A stretch of DNA of 64,000 nt from Perca fluviatilis (GCF_010015445.1 NC_053133.1:5434200-5498199); one strand, 5' to 3'. Shown: positions 35,017 through 47,550, counted from the stretch's first letter. Notes: a model not told the origin generated them from the sequence alone. Made by a program: numbers and translations.

Positions 35017-35877
35017 ACGCCGTAGCCTGACATGCACCTCTCGAAAAATGTAACTACACGTCGCGGTGACGCACGTTGCTCGGCCGTGGCTTGGTAGCGA
35101 TGCATTTCCCCCGGCTCATTTCCTGGTTCTCCTTCTCCATAAACAACGGGAAATCAAGGAGAGAATTAACTTCTACTGCTCCAGATTTCCCACCATGGCC
35201 AGAAAACACAGGGGAGACACTTTGTTTCTCTCACTAGGACTCTAGAGTCGCTACTCGCTCCGAAGCTAATCGCCATCACTCTCTCACTTCTCCCTCTACC
35301 ACACACTCCCCCCCCCCCACACACACACACATGCGGCTCGACGCACACACCAGTGCACAAGTATAAACATCAGGCCACTTATGTAGGCTACGGCGAGAGC
35401 TCTGCGTGGAGCCTCCGCACAACTGTAAAACTGCCTTACCTCTTCAGACTGAAATGCCTCTACATCATCAAGACTCTGCCTCCAGTTGAAGCTTATGGTA
35501 ACTGGATGATAAGAACCCGGTCAAACTCATCTGGGGATCGTGAGAGTATCAGAGTGTGTGCCATTTCACAGTTGTAAATGTAAACCATACAACCACTGCT
35601 GCTTTTGTGGAGTTTCAGTTTCTTGACGAGATGTATCAGAAAGAAAGACACATCAATATAATTTGACATATTTAAGAGTTACTTTCTTTTAGCTACTCGA
35701 TCATTTGTTGCTGCTTTCCATCTCCTTTAATTGGGTCAAGATTTTACCCATGCATGTCACCATTTTATTTTCATGGTTTCTTCTTCTCTCCTTCAGTCTC
35801 CACCACCTTGCCACTTCCGGCCTTACCAGGGACTCCAGAGCAGCTGTCCTCCTCTCAGCATGGGACTGATATGTATC
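35017..35877. other. Non-coding; possible exon-like piece near 35790
   Basis: A polypyrimidine tract plus CAG (CTTCTTCTCTCCTTCAG, ending 35795) precedes a short open stretch ending at the TTAA element. It is too short to identify. A C-run and short CA tract lie at 35308-35330. Confidence 0.3.
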
Positions 35878-35881
35878 TTAA

Positions 35882-36458
35882 AGCTGCTTACACATATAGC
35901 CGACGGCTGACCGTTGACAGAAAAGCCAGTCGAAATGATCGGTCTCCCCGTGTTGGTCCAGAAAGTGCTACAGAACACACCAAAAAGATGAGACAGCGGC
36001 GCTAATCTGTATTGTTGCCCAAGAAATGAGTTGGCAGCTGATTGGACGAACGCGTCACATGGGTTTGTTTTCTCCGGAAATTCAAAGCCAGACTGTCATG
36101 GCGGCTCGTTCAGAATACGATCTCATATTGTACTAAAATCGTTCAATGAAACATTTTTCTGAAAACATTTTAAGCGAGAAATAAGCCATGCAGTTGCTGA
36201 ATCTGTCTTCATTTCAGCTCAACAAAGGTCAGTTTAAAAGATTTTCGTCAGATTTTGAGAGACTCTAGTCACCTCATTCCGCTCCCATTTCCGGGTGAGT
36301 CCCGACTGCCCTGCTGGCGACTGAACATGTCAGGTCGGCCAAAATGAACGCCGACAGCCCCCGAGACTGACGACAGTGCGGGACACACCGAACAGATTCC
36401 AGTCACTGACCTCGCCAGACTGTCCAACGGCCGATAATCTCGTTGGTGTGTCTGCACC
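35882..36458. mobile_element. 577-bp TTAA-flanked MITE
   Basis: TTAA at 35878-35881 and 36459-36462 flank it. The ends AGCTGCTTACACATATAGCC and, from the right, GGTGCAGACACACCAACG are imperfect inverted repeats with a shared GCCGACGG/CGGCCG section. No coding sequence. Confidence 0.65.
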
Positions 36459-36462
36459 TTAA

Positions 36463-37454
36463 AATGACAGTTGGCTGTTGCACTCTTATTGTGTGCAGTT
36501 TCTCGTGTTGTGTGGCCATTGAGAGACCAAGCTGCTGATCTTCTACGTCAGATGGTTCTGGAGTTGTGTGAGTGAGTTCTGATAGAGCTTGACTGGGAAG
36601 AGTGGTGTCGAAATAATGGTGCCCGGTGGTGCACTCTCCACCCCCCCTCTTCGGAGGACAACTTTATTTTTATTATAGAGTGATATTTTTTATATACACA
36701 GTATGTTACATTCAGATTTAGAATTACATTCAGTGCATTAACGGTTGCCCCACCGTGACCATTCACTCTGTTTTAGTGAGACCCTGGATCCATATAAGGG
36801 CAGGGGGGATTTAAAGCACCATGTACGAAGTGTAACACATAACACATAAAACGCGACAAGGTGACAAACAGAACCACAGAAGGAAGTGAGACGGGACAAT
36901 AAAAGACCTGACAAGACGGGACTGGACAGAACAGTTGACAAACACCAGAATGTGTTATTAATAATTGGGTAGAATGATTTACGATTCATATTTGGGTGAT
37001 CACGGTTTTCGTGTTTGAAGGGAATTGGAAAAACATGTTATGCATAAGTGTGGATGGTGTTGCTAGGGTGTGTATGTGTGTAGTAAAGTGATAACTGTAA
37101 GGGAGAAATAATGAAAAGATCATATTTCGTATTAATTTACTGTAAAAGGACACAGTGGAATTTCAGTCAAAATCAGACAGGTACAAATAGCTATTTTCAC
37201 ACTCGTTTGCTGGGATAATTCCCCCCTTCACCAGTTTTACAACTATGAGGCACTGATGAAGTCCCATTGTTAAATTATGGGTGGCAAAATGATAACTCTT
37301 CAAAAAATGCCCTCTAATATTGAAGATGTATATACAGAGCAAGTACTTACCGAGTAATATTCCAAGGTGATTTTGCCGTCTGTTGCCTGACATTTGTCTT
37401 TTGCCCTGCTCTTTTGTTTATATGTTAATAGCATGTTACCCAGTTTCTTATTTT
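36463..37454. other. Non-coding, no gene recognised
   Basis: Short frames only. 36835-36935 contains irregular GACAAG/GACGGGAC repeats. Confidence 0.4.
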
Positions 37455-37774
37455 TCCATTTGTGAATTAAATTCAATGTATTTATAGTATCAATTCATAA
37501 CAAGAGTTATCTCAAGACACTTTACAGATAGAGTAGGTCTAGACCACACTCTATAATTTACAAAGATCCAACAATTCCAGTAATTCCCCCAAGAGCAAGC
37601 ATTCAGTGCGACGTGGCGAGGAAAAACTCCCTCTCCGGAAGAAACCTCGGACAGACCCAGACTCTTGGTAGGCGGTGTCTGACGGTGCCAGTTGGGGGTG
37701 TGATGAACAGTGGCAATAATAGTCACAATAAAGATAATGGATCAGTGACTAGAAATAGTAGTTGTAGCAGTTTA

Positions 37775-37870
37775 TGGCATAGCAGGGCACTGCAGGGCAT
37801 CAAAGGACGTAGCAGAGCACTGCAGTGCGTAGCAGGGCGTAGTAGGATGAAGCAGGACGTAGCAGGGCAC
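37775..37870. repeat. Imperfect 10-12 bp tandem repeats (GCAGGGC..)
   Basis: Variants of GCACTGCAGGGC and GTAGCAGGGC repeat to 37870 and resume at 38705-38755 after element A. They are part of the LINE 3' UTR. Confidence 0.8.
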
Positions 37871-38704
37871 AACACATTCTCACACCCAACTCGTAAAATA
37901 AGGACGTTCGGTCAGGAGCCTTTCTCGTTCTTATTTGACGTTAAAAGTCTCCTTTAGCGTCTCATGTAAACGTGCTTGGTCGCCACTATTGCCGTCCCTT
38001 TTTCGGAGAAAAACAACGGGGAAAGGACGCCTCAAAAGCCGGGAAACACACCGCGGGTGAAGCGCGACAATAACGGAATTGCGGAGGTTAGGTTTAGGAG
38101 AAAAACAACGGGGAAAGGACGCCTCAAAAGCCGGGAAACACACCGCGGGTGAAGCGCGACAATAACGGAATCGCGGAGGTTGGGTTTAGGAGAAAAACAA
38201 CGGGGAAAGGACGCCTCAAAAGCCGGGAAACACACGCCGTAGACGGGGGAAACAAAAGAAAAACAACGGGGAAAGGACGCCTCAAAAGCCGGGAAACACA
38301 CGCCGTAGACGGGGGAAACAAAAGTAAAACAACGGGGAAAGGACGCCTCAAAAGCCGGGAAACACACGCCGGAGACGGGGAAACAAAACGCCATAGACCG
38401 GGGAAACAAAAGAAAAACAACGGGGAAAGGATGCCTCAAAAGCCGGGAAACACACGCCGGAGACGGGGAAACAAAACGCCACACACGGGGCGCGAACCCG
38501 AGTCTCCTGAGTGAAAGTCCAGTGTTTTACCCATCCACCACCCCAACCACTGTCCTTACATACCACTCGCTAAGTCTCATCCAACTGCGGCTCTCCCCAG
38601 TACGTTACACAAATACGCCGAAGGGTGCCTTTTTCGTCGCATCAGACGCTGAAGGATACTGACCAAACGTACTTATTTTACGAGTTCGGAATGAGAACGG
38701 GTTG
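37871..38704. mobile_element. Non-autonomous TIR element A with tRNA-like module
   Basis: The left end has ACTCGTAAAATAAGGACGTT; the right end, read inward, ACTCGTAAAATAAGTACGTT. Outside these, TTCTCACACCCA and TTCTCATTCCGA extend the repeats to about 45 bp. CAGGGCAC lies at both edges (37863-37870, 38705-38712), an 8-bp duplication, though within a tandem repeat. The interior has five or six 70-107 bp tandem units with AAAACAACGGGGAAAGG and a tRNA-like module near the right end. The open frames on the minus strand come from the tandem array. Confidence 0.75.
38486..38551 (-). promoter_or_regulatory. tRNA-like module with A and B boxes (element A)
   Basis: On the minus strand, TGGTGGATGGG (38540-38530) resembles a pol III A box and GGTTCGCGCCC (38498-38488) a B box, with starts 42 bases apart as in a tRNA. 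CTGGACTTTCAC between them resembles an anticodon arm with a UUC loop. Equivalent modules lie in elements B and C. The same bases also translate to GGGWVKHWTFTQE, so a peptide explanation is possible but less likely. Confidence 0.5.
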
Positions 38705-39680
38705 CAGGGCACTGCAGAGCGTAGCAGGTGTAACGGCATAGCAGGGCGCGCAGAAGGACCACGGCGACAGGCTGCAACCATGATTTAGGGGCCACCCTAA
38801 TCCAAAGAAACATGCTGGGCGAAAAGAAAACATATGGACTCCGGGGAATAAGCTCCCCAGAGCTAGGTTAGTAACAAGCATTTTCTGGAACATGGAAGCA
38901 CAGATGGAAAGAGAGAGAGGAGAGAGAAGCTCAGTGTGTCAAAGGAAGTCCCCCAGCAGTCTAAAACTATAACAGTATAATTAAGAGAGACAGGGTAAGG
39001 AGAGGAGCCTGGTCGGCCTAGAACTCTCCCCTGCCTGATTGGGCTGTACTGGCCTGCCTCCCTCTACTTTGATTATATCATTGATTATATGGAAGATGAG
39101 TATAACGACTATGAAGAGAAGCAGAGAAGACAAGGGGTGCCGTGTCTTTAGCTATACACCCTCCCCCGCCGGTCTAGGTCGAACGCTGAAACTCTTCACT
39201 CCCCTAACTATAAGCTTTATCGAAGAGGAGAGTTTTAAGTTTACTCTTAAATGTGGTGACGTGTCTGCCCCACGGACCCAGACTGGGAGCTGGTTCCACA
39301 GGAGAGGAGCCTGATAGCTAAAGGCTCTGGCTCCCATTCTATTTTTAGAGACTCTAGGAACCACAAGTAACCCTGCATTCTGGGAGCGCAGTGCTCTAGT
39401 GGGGCAATAAGGTACTAAGAGCTCTTTGAGATATGATGGTGCTTGACCATTTAGAGCTTTGTAGGTCATAAGAAGGATTTTAAATTCAATCCTGGATTTT
39501 ACAGGAAGCCAATGCAGAGCAGCTAATAAAGGAGAAATATGATCTCTTTTCTTTGTTCTTGTCAGAACACTCGTTGCAGCATTCTGGATCAGCAGGAGAG
39601 TCTTTAAGGTTTTATTCGAACATCCTGATAGTAAGGAATTATAATAGTCCAGCCTGGAAGTAACAAATGTGTATCCATTG

Positions 39681-40974
39681 CAGTATTGTTAAAATAATTA
39701 CTACAGAGAAAGCAGAAATGAAAAAAAGGATTATCCACATGCATTGAAGTATTTATGTTTGGCATAATAAAAAGAGAATGTATCAGTATCCAGTCCAATC
39801 CAAATGTATTCATTAAAACAACAACAGTTGACCAAAGTGCTGTACAATCAGAAAAAAACAAAAACATAGAATGAATACAAAAATAACAAAAAGACAACAG
39901 CAAAATGACAATAATATAGAAGGCAACTATTCTAATGTGTTCAAAGCCTGGATTACTTATTCCAGAGTTTAGACGCTACTACTGCAAAGGCATTCCACTG
40001 GAAAACCTGTTATCTGGAAAAACAGATCTCATTTAATAATGTCCATCTACATTTATAATGGTATTAAGTTATTTGACTTTCTTTTTTACTCAACAGTTGA
40101 CAGTCTTTCAGTAGTTTCTCACTCTTAACGTGACAGTATCTTGGTCATTTCTCAGAGTAACTAGGATTGTATCCATATGCTTCACTGCAATTGACCAATA
40201 AACCAATACATTTATTGATAATGGATAAATTAACGTTTCCGAAAAGACGTCGTAAAGATGTCGTATATGACACAGGCTGATATTGTATACAACATTGTTG
40301 GCCCTCAAGGGTTTTAAACAAAGCCCCAGTAGGGTTATGTTGGGAATTTGTTTTTCAGACTACTTCTGAGTTCACTCACATTAACCTTTAACATATTCCC
40401 TGATCCATAGGAACAGTTAGTTTGTAAGTCCATGTTATAAAACATTGCCAGTTCAGGGTGACGCGCTGCAGATACTACAGAACAGAGAGATGATTTACAT
40501 GATGCATTTATTGCTCATTCCTCCTTTCACAGTGTCAGAGCCATCACAGCCATAATCAACCAAGCACAGCCATGACTACAGTCACAGCAACGGCCAAAGC
40601 TCTGTCATCCCATTGCTATAGTCATAATCACAGCTACAGTCTCAACCAGCCACAGCAGCAGTCGGTGAGAAAGCTAGGTTAACTAATTACGCTAGTTATT
40701 TATCTAGCAGGAATTATTTATCTGTGCATCAATGGATTATTACTCATTACTGATGCATTAATGTGTTTGGAGCATTTCACTGCTTAGGTGGAACCAATTT
40801 TACCTTTTTTATATTGCTCGGTAGATTAATATATAACATCATAGATAAGAAACAAATATGTTTTGTTTGTAAAATATTAATCTGGAAAGTAACTATTAAC
40901 TAAAGCTGTCAAGTAAATGTAGTGGAAAGTACAGTACTTGAGTAAATGTTCTTAGTTGCATTGCATCACTGGTT
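39681..40974. other. Non-coding; dispersed-repeat scrap at 40918-40972
   Basis: No gene was recognised. ACAGTACTTGAGTAAATG with GCATTGCATCACTGG at 40918-40972 repeats the family seen at 10745-10855. Confidence 0.45.
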
Positions 40975-41920
40975 CCATCTATCCATCTATTTTCATCATT
41001 TAAGCAAAGTTTTCCAGACGTCCCTGTCTCCAGCAACGGTTTTCAATGCTCTTCCTGGGGAACCCTGAGGCATTCCAAGAGCAGATGAGATAAATAATCT
41101 ACCCAGCTGCATCCTGATCAGATGCCTTAGCCACCTCAACTGGCCCCTCTTACCCTACGGAGGAAACTCATTTCTGACGCTTGTATCTGCGATCTCATTC
41201 TTTTTGACACTACCCAAAGCTCATCACCATAGATGAGGGTTGGAACTTAGATTTACTGGTAAATGAAGGGCTTTGCCTTCCAGCTCACCTCTTTCTTCAC
41301 CACACCGGTCTGGTACAATGCTTCCATTGCTGGTGATGCTGCACCAAATAGCCTGTCCAACCCACACTCCATTGTACCCTCATTGGTGAACAAGACCCCA
41401 AGATACTTGAACTGCTTTGCTTGGAGCAGTAACTCACTCCCAACGTAGAGGGAGCAACCCACCGTTTTCAAGCAGAGTACCATGGCCTCAGACTTGGAGG
41501 TACTGACTCTCATCCTGACTGCTTCACACTTGGCTGCAAACCGCCCAAGTCTAATAAAGCCAACAGAACCACATCATCTGCAAAGAGCAGAGATGCAATT
41601 CTGAGGTCCCCAATGAGACACTCCCCTCCCCTTGGCTGTGCCTTTAGATTTTATACATAAAAATCACAAATAGAATTGGTGACTAGGGATAACCCTGGCC
41701 TAGGCCAACACTCACTGAAAATACTTGACATTGTGCAGAGTATATGGACACTGCTCTTACTTTGGTTAAAAAAGGATCGGATGGCTCGTAGCTACGACCC
41801 CGGTACCCCATATTCCTGCAATACCCCCCACAGGACTCAGCGGACAAAGTCCACAAAACACATGTAGACTTGATGGGAAAAAAAAACTCCCATGCCCAAC
41901 CCCAACAGCCCCCCATGGGT
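40975..41920 (-). pseudogene. Rex3 (RTE-type) LINE, C-terminal part, degenerate
   Basis: Read on the minus strand from 41920, it passes the position equivalent to the conserved Rex3 stretch (CCAGGGTTATCCCTAGTCAC in place of the usual CAGGGCTGCCCTTTGTCACC), the LFADD catalytic box near 41580, then the frame 41513-41253 with VSTSKSEAMVL, KQFKYLGVLFTNEGT and VVKKEVSWKAK. RGQLRWLRHLIRMQ follows near 41140-41100, and a GATGGATAGATGG end near 40980. Deletions and stops are frequent; it is older than the Rex3 copy at 58540-59580. Confidence 0.75.
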
Positions 41921-44500
41921 AAAGAACTGTTATCATTGTAAGCATGTGAGCATGTTAGCATTCAGCATTTAGCTCACAGCAAAAAGCATTGCTGTGCATA
42001 AATTCGGCCTCACAGAGCCGCTAGCAAGTCCCATTTAAACTCTCTTTTCTCATTAACTCTCATTGACCGCTCAAATGAATGCTAATGCTACTCCATGTCT
42101 GCTGGATGTGTATTGTAAGTAGGTTCTTTTTTTACTAAAATGCCAGCCATATAAATTGTAAGATGTTAATAAATGGGCCTATGTGTATGTCAGGTTGCTT
42201 TGGAGTTCTTCTGCCCCCCAGTGGCCAACAATTGACTAATGCAGCTTTAATGTTTAAGAAGTGATTTAAGAAATAGAACGTATAGTTCTATTAGTATAAC
42301 AAAATGCTGGTACAAGGCACCATAGCACTGCAGGAAAAGCCTTTCAACCACTTATACCCCAATGTGGCCCAAAAGCCATCAATTAATACTCATGGAGCTT
42401 TGGCACGCATTCATGGAGCCATGGAGCCAAGAGGCTCTCTCTCTGTTTCTCTCTCTACAGGAACATTTTGCCTTTTAGCGTGTGGATGCCAGCATAAAGC
42501 AGATGTCAGTAAAGTGGTCCCTCGGTAGGCAAAGCTGATGAACACTAATGGAAGTGGTTACCTCACCAGGAAAATGGACCACTCAGTGATGGTGCTGGCA
42601 TGGTCCATTTGTACAGAGGGAGAGCAGGTGGATTGACTTGAATCCGGGGAGCGTTGAATATTTACTCCCTTGGCCTGACCCTGTAGTGCACATGGCAGAC
42701 ACAGTACCCTCACATTCTGCATTCTCTATGTTGTCTGTACCAACTGGACATTTTAGACCCAATTTAAGGTCATTCCTGTTTGTTTCATTTTTTTTTTCTT
42801 TTACACTTTTTATGTTCCCTTAACATCTGTGGACATCTAATTCCATTCAATCTTCTATAAGTGACCAACTGCGTTTTCCAGTTGCACACTTGAATTGTCC
42901 GGTTTATGTTGATACGTGGCAACAAGGAGGGGTTAAACAATGATGCACATGCCTATTTGGGCGTCTCTGAAGCTTAGAGTATGTAATCTTAAACCTTAAC
43001 CTGGGAGACATTTCATTGTTCATGCATGTGAAGGTTTGTCTTGGACCTCACCTCAGTAGCTCAGGACAGTGGTTCCTAAAGTGGCAGCTGTAGCACCCTA
43101 AGGTTGCCTTTAGGACAGGCCAAGGATGCTGCAAGACTAATCATATAATTGTTCATTTACTGTGTTTGTCAACCTTTCACTGACATTTACATGAACTACT
43201 TTTTGTTACATTTTCAAACAAATCAAAACAGACAAAAAATACAATTAATCTTAAAAACATCACATTAAAAACTCTGTTCAATATGCAGTTATGCTGAAGC
43301 TAATGGCATGACAACTCAAGGTTTCCAGTTGTCATAGCAACATGGAGTTTTTCAGGAGCTGAGAAGTCATAAAACAGCGGGTCAGAGGAAGCAATGGACG
43401 GATGGGCTTATATTATGGCTTTATATTATTTAACTATAAAAGAAAATATTAATATATAAACTCCAACCTTGTTAATTATTATATTTCAGATGGCCTATTT
43501 ACCCACTAAAAAAGGGCTGTGTTCTCCTATCATCAACCATAGATTTGTCTTGCCATTAAGCATAGACAGTAGTGGGAATTCCGGCTTCGTTCTACCTCAG
43601 CCAGCCTTGACTGAGACAGGCAGTGAGGGTCTCATCTCGTAGTTGTGGGAGTGACTAACTCTGATTGTCTGACCATTTCATTAAGGTATATTTAATAAAG
43701 GTTGCATCCAGTCACTGCTGTTCAACTCTCTGCAGGTCTCTTGTACGAGAGGAACAGACTGTCTCTCTACAGACGGGCATGTATCTTTCCTTCCATAAGC
43801 TGAGCTTAGCTAACGTCCTTTGGATCCAAAAGCAGGAGTCCTGTGTGATCTTGATGCATTTTTACAAGAGTAGTATTTCCATTTGGCCTGCCCTTTGGTC
43901 AGATCAAGTTCTACCATTACAGACTACCATTGTTCATCATTACAGACCAGTCAGACCCTTATTACCATGTTTTGAAGGATGTTGGTCAATAGTCTGTGAG
44001 TACAGCAGCTTAGTATAGCAGGGTAAACCCCTGTCCATGTACCTTTTATACAATTGCGAGGACACAGCCATATGGAATAAGGTAACATGGTTGCTTTTGT
44101 ATCAGGACAACCTTGTTTTCATGACCTGGTCCATGAGCATAAGTCCGGAACATGTTTCTCCAGGCTACATGTAGGCAAACATGCACTAGAGTCGCTGGAG
44201 GAAGAGTGGGTTGTTAGATCAGCAGAAATTCTTTAAGATGTGTGAACAGAATGTTGAAGCTGCTCACTCACACATACTCAACATGGTTAATATGAATGTA
44301 GGCAATGGAAGATCCACACAAGTGTAGTTATAGAAACATATACGCATATTTGTATTATTCATTGCGTGTCTATGGTATTTGTGCGTTTGTGCCTTGTATT
44401 TGTGCCTCAGCCTCTTGTTGCATTTATTCTTACTGCTGTGTGCCTTTGTCTCTACATTCCCTTCTGCCTTTATGTCTACTACTTTGTTTTTCAACCCCTT
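41921..44500. other. Non-coding, no gene recognised
   Basis: 42195-42252 (CTTCTGCCCCCCAGTGGCC, then AATGCAGCTTTAA) looks like the end of a TTAA-type MITE without a partner. The rest carries short frames lacking domains, including 43665-44018 (117 codons, no similarity recognised). Confidence 0.4.
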
Positions 44501-44501
<1 letters not shown>

Positions 44502-44536
<35 letters not shown>

Positions 44537-44556
44537 AAGAGAGAGAGAGAGAGTGT
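44502..44556. repeat. (AG)n microsatellite
   Basis: Interrupted GA repeats. Confidence 0.95.
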
Positions 44557-44649
44557 GTGTGTATATTGCACAGAGGAGAGCGGGCCTGGTGGAGTGGAGC
44601 TGGCCAATGTAGTGTGGAAAGAGCTGCAGTCAACACTGTGGAGTCAATG

Positions 44650-44812
44650 ACCCCATGAGCCGGTGGGAAACCCTGCAGGAGAAAACTCCACAAGTAGCTC
44701 AGCATCCACTGAGCACAGCTGGAGGCTGCGGCTGCTGCTCCACACTCCCCTCGTCCTGCTCAGCTACCAGCTCTGTTACTGGGAGGGACTGAAGGAAAAC
44801 ACCTCAGAAGAA
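44650..44812 (+). other. Possible coding exon, unassigned
   Basis: One frame is open from just after 44650 to an AAG/GTATTC donor-like site at 44812 and reads SWRLRLLLHTPLVLLSYQLC, then YWEGLKENTSEE, a hydrophobic, signal-like segment followed by a polar one. No Met or clear acceptor is present upstream. No family was recognised; this could equally be chance. Confidence 0.2.
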
Positions 44813-45664
44813 GGTATTCTACAACTTCATTAACATGATTCACCATCATTCTTATGGTGACAATAGTGCTGCATTTCATTAGCAGTCTCACTTCCCCTCA
44901 GCTCTTGGTATTACATAACAGCATGACGGCACACAGAGGCCACTTGGAGAGCAGAGGGAACATCGGTGAGGGGGGGGGAGTGGGGGGTTTAAAATAGAAC
45001 ACACCTGCCCTTGTACACTATCAGCCCAAACAATCATGATCGACCGCTAGCTGTTGGCTTAGCACTGTACTGATTTTAACAAATCATTTCAATGAGGGGA
45101 AGGCGTCTTCTGCGGATAATTGCAATAACTCGTGTAATTAGCTGCGCTAGTTTCGGATTTAGATGATTATCATAAGTATTATTTCTATGGGTTTATGATA
45201 TCTTGCAAAAGACCATTTTTTTCATGTGTTGATGAAATGAAGCTTCATGAACATGAGGTTGGATTTGTTGAGCCCACTAGGTGGCGCTTGTGAAAAGGCT
45301 TCCTTTCTCTCTTTTCACTAGGCCCTGTTCCCAAAATGAATACCGTTTTGTGTCTGCTTAATCCTTAATTTCAGTGTTATGTTGTAGGTTATTGTCTCAG
45401 TTTATTTGGTACTTTATTATTTGACATAGGCCTGTTCAGTAGGTTTTATGGGTTCATAGTGTTTTGCTATGGTTCTTGTGATGTTGGGGGGTGGGGGGGG
45501 GGGTAGATCAGCTGCTCACCAGCTTAATCAAGGAGAGTGTATGCAGGTTTTCTGTATTAGGTCCTGAGGCACTCCTAAAGTGTAGAACAATAGGTAAGAT
45601 AGTTCTGCAGTGAATGCCATTTTTAAAATATTTGGGGTGCCTATTGTTGTGGGTGCACATATAT
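44813..45664. other. Non-coding with G-runs
   Basis: No gene. Long G-runs occur at 44969-44990 and 45485-45505. Confidence 0.5.
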
Positions 45665-45672
45665 GTATAAAT

Positions 45673-46287
45673 CAACCCGGTCTCACGCCAGGTCGTGAAA
45701 TAGTCACGTTATTTTGATTTATCGATTCGTGTACAGTTCACGATTTTGATGTTTATTTCGTGTACACGTCACGAATTTTGAACGTGTACAGGTCACGATT
45801 TTCAAACCTGCTCTGGGGGACGCAACAACGGGGAAATGAAGCGCCACACGCCGGCCACAACAACAGGACGGGCTGCCACTCGCGGGACGCGATTCCCGGG
45901 CGCAGGTTGTGGTTAGGAAAAGAAGAACGGGGAAAGGAACCGTCACACGCGGGACACGCCGACAACAGCGGGACGGTTGTGGTTAGGAAGAAAATCATGC
46001 GGAAAGGAACTGCAACAAGCGGGACGCAATCCCCGTTCTCCGGGGTGAAAGTCCCATGTTGTTTGACCCATCCACCACCCCGACCAACCTCCCTGCGCAA
46101 GTTTTTGCCTTATCAATACTACTCGCTACCGTCATCGTTCTGTGATCACAAAATATCCTTCCCATTGAAATACATTGGTTTAAAATTCGTAATCACCACA
46201 CGAAAAAAACAACATTATCGTGTCCTGTCTACGACTTAATAGATTCAATAACGTGACCATATCATGAACTGCCATGAGACCGGGCTG
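45673..46287. mobile_element. Non-autonomous TIR element B with tRNA-like module
   Basis: Ends CAACCCGGTCTCACGCCAGG and, from the right, CAGCCCGGTCTCATGGCAGT, with inverted similarity continuing through TAGTCACGTTATT/TGGTCACGTTATT. GTATAAAT flanks it at 45665-45672 and 46288-46295, a perfect 8-bp duplication. Inside are two or three repeats of GGTTGTGGTTAGGAA with ACGGGGAAAGGAAC and a tRNA-like module near the right end, the same order as element A. Confidence 0.85.
46021..46090 (-). promoter_or_regulatory. tRNA-like module (element B)
   Basis: On the minus strand, TGGTGGATGGG (46077-46067) is identical to the A-box-like sequence in element A; GGATTGCGTCC (46032-46022) is a weaker B box, 45 bases downstream. 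GGGACTTTCACCCC between them can pair as an anticodon stem around a loop with TTC. Confidence 0.45.
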
Positions 46288-46377
46288 GTATAAATAGTAA
46301 TGTCAGCAGTAACTGATCAATCTAATGATAATGTTTAAGTGTTAATGTTGCTTGCTCAGGTTAGCTCACCCTATAAT

Positions 46378-47542
46378 CAGAGGCGGCGCCAGGGAGGGGC
46401 TAGGGTGTGCTGTAGCTACCCCTAGGATTGCCATAACATCCCCTTAACACCCCCAAGAAATTGCTGTGGTTGATTTATAAATAAATAAAAATTGTAAATT
46501 GTATAATTTATATTTGGAAAATTAATAAATACATTAATAAAACAAACCGATTATTTTAGGCTAAAAAAACACAGGTGATCGTACTCGGCCAAAGGATGCA
46601 GCACCGCAGCACACATTGAACTTTTGACCTTACTTCCGCAGTTAACGTTTTCACACAGAAGAAGAAGAAGAGCTCAATATTTGGTGCCGTTAGGATTAGA
46701 GTGAGTCTAACGCTAGCAATGGATAGTTTTTTACTCCCTCAATGTCATGGTGTGGAGACTTTATCAAAACCTGTAAATGAGACTGAGAGATATGGTGAAC
46801 ATGTCACCAACCAGGACGAAGAAAAGCAGCCGGAAGAAGATGACCTGACCATGGCTGTGATTGCTGCTGAGGATGCTTAACGTCACCCTGCTGTACATGA
46901 CATTAGACCAGGGGACACAGCCAGGCCACAGTGGGTGAGTCAGCTGATAGGGGTCCATGCAAGAACTTTACTCTTATCTCTGTCTCGTAGAAGAGCATTA
47001 TAAACATGTGTTTTACAGAAATGTGAATAGCCTAAATGGATCACCGAATCTAAAGTTATACAACATCGGTTTATTTTTAGTCCAGAAAACGTGTTCGCCC
47101 TCAGTGGCTTATTTAGATATAAGATATGACTACAGTATTTTGACCATACGTGCAAATGTGAAAACTGTGTGAGGATACATGCGCGTACGTTTATGTGTGT
47201 GCTTGGCTATGTGTGGTGTATTTGGCCTGCTGCATTACTCTTCTGAGCCACTGTATGAGAGCTGCAGTAATGATTGTTTGAACCTGGCTTGTTGGCTGGT
47301 ATTTGAAATATGTTTGGTGGGCTAATCAGAGTTCTATGGTGCTGTTGTATCGGCAACTTTAAATCTCTCTCGTTTGCTCGTTTAGTAAACCACGGCGGAG
47401 GTGGGTGCACATCTGCGCGAGTGTGTGTAGGCTAACGTTAGCCTATTTGTGTCGAGGGAAACTCAAAATTTCAGAGCACCCTCACTGAAACGTCCAGCAA
47501 CCCCAAAGCACCAGCAAAAGAAAATCTCTGGCGCCGCCAATG
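46378..47542 (+). mobile_element. 1165-bp hAT element
   Basis: CAGAGGCGGCGCCAG at the left and, from the right, CATTGGCGGCGCCAGAGA are the terminal repeats. CCTATAAT flanks it at 46370-46377 and 47543-47550, a perfect 8-bp duplication. Only the start of a transposase-like frame remains inside. Confidence 0.9.
46719..46880 (+). pseudogene. Possible hAT transposase N-terminus, 53 codons
   Basis: ATG at 46719 opens a frame MDSFLLPQCHGVETLSKPVN that turns acidic (QDEEKQPEEDD) and stops at 46880. The position after the left terminal repeat and the acidic leader fit the N-terminal tail of ZMYM-like hAT transposases, but no zinc finger or catalytic residue is present. Confidence 0.35.
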
Positions 47543-47550
47543 CCTATAAT

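Larger units (their letters stand above)
37455..39680 (-). pseudogene. LINE C-terminal region and long 3' UTR, split by element A
   Basis: On the minus strand, 39680-39150 encodes a LINE post-RT region: RLDYYNSLLSGCSNKTL, HISPLLAALHWLPVKSRIEF, then MTYKALNGQAPSYLKEL and PLLWNQLPVWVREADT-like blocks. From 39150 to 37490 runs its long 3' UTR, known in fish by the CTCAAGACACTTTACAGATA end (37513-37532), a TAGGCGGTGTCTGACGGTGC stretch and the GCAGGGCACTGCAGGGC tandem repeats. The TIR element at 37871-38704 is inserted in the UTR. Confidence 0.75.

Noticed and set aside
37971..38490. Possible CRISPR array
   Set aside because: Repeats are directly adjacent with no unique spacers, and the setting is a vertebrate transposable element.
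37931..38566. Repetitive proteins with FPAFEASFPRCF or KTTGKGRLKSRETHA units
   Set aside because: They are frames of the 70-107 bp tandem repeats inside element A; several frames are open at once on both strands, as expected for a repeat array and not for a gene.
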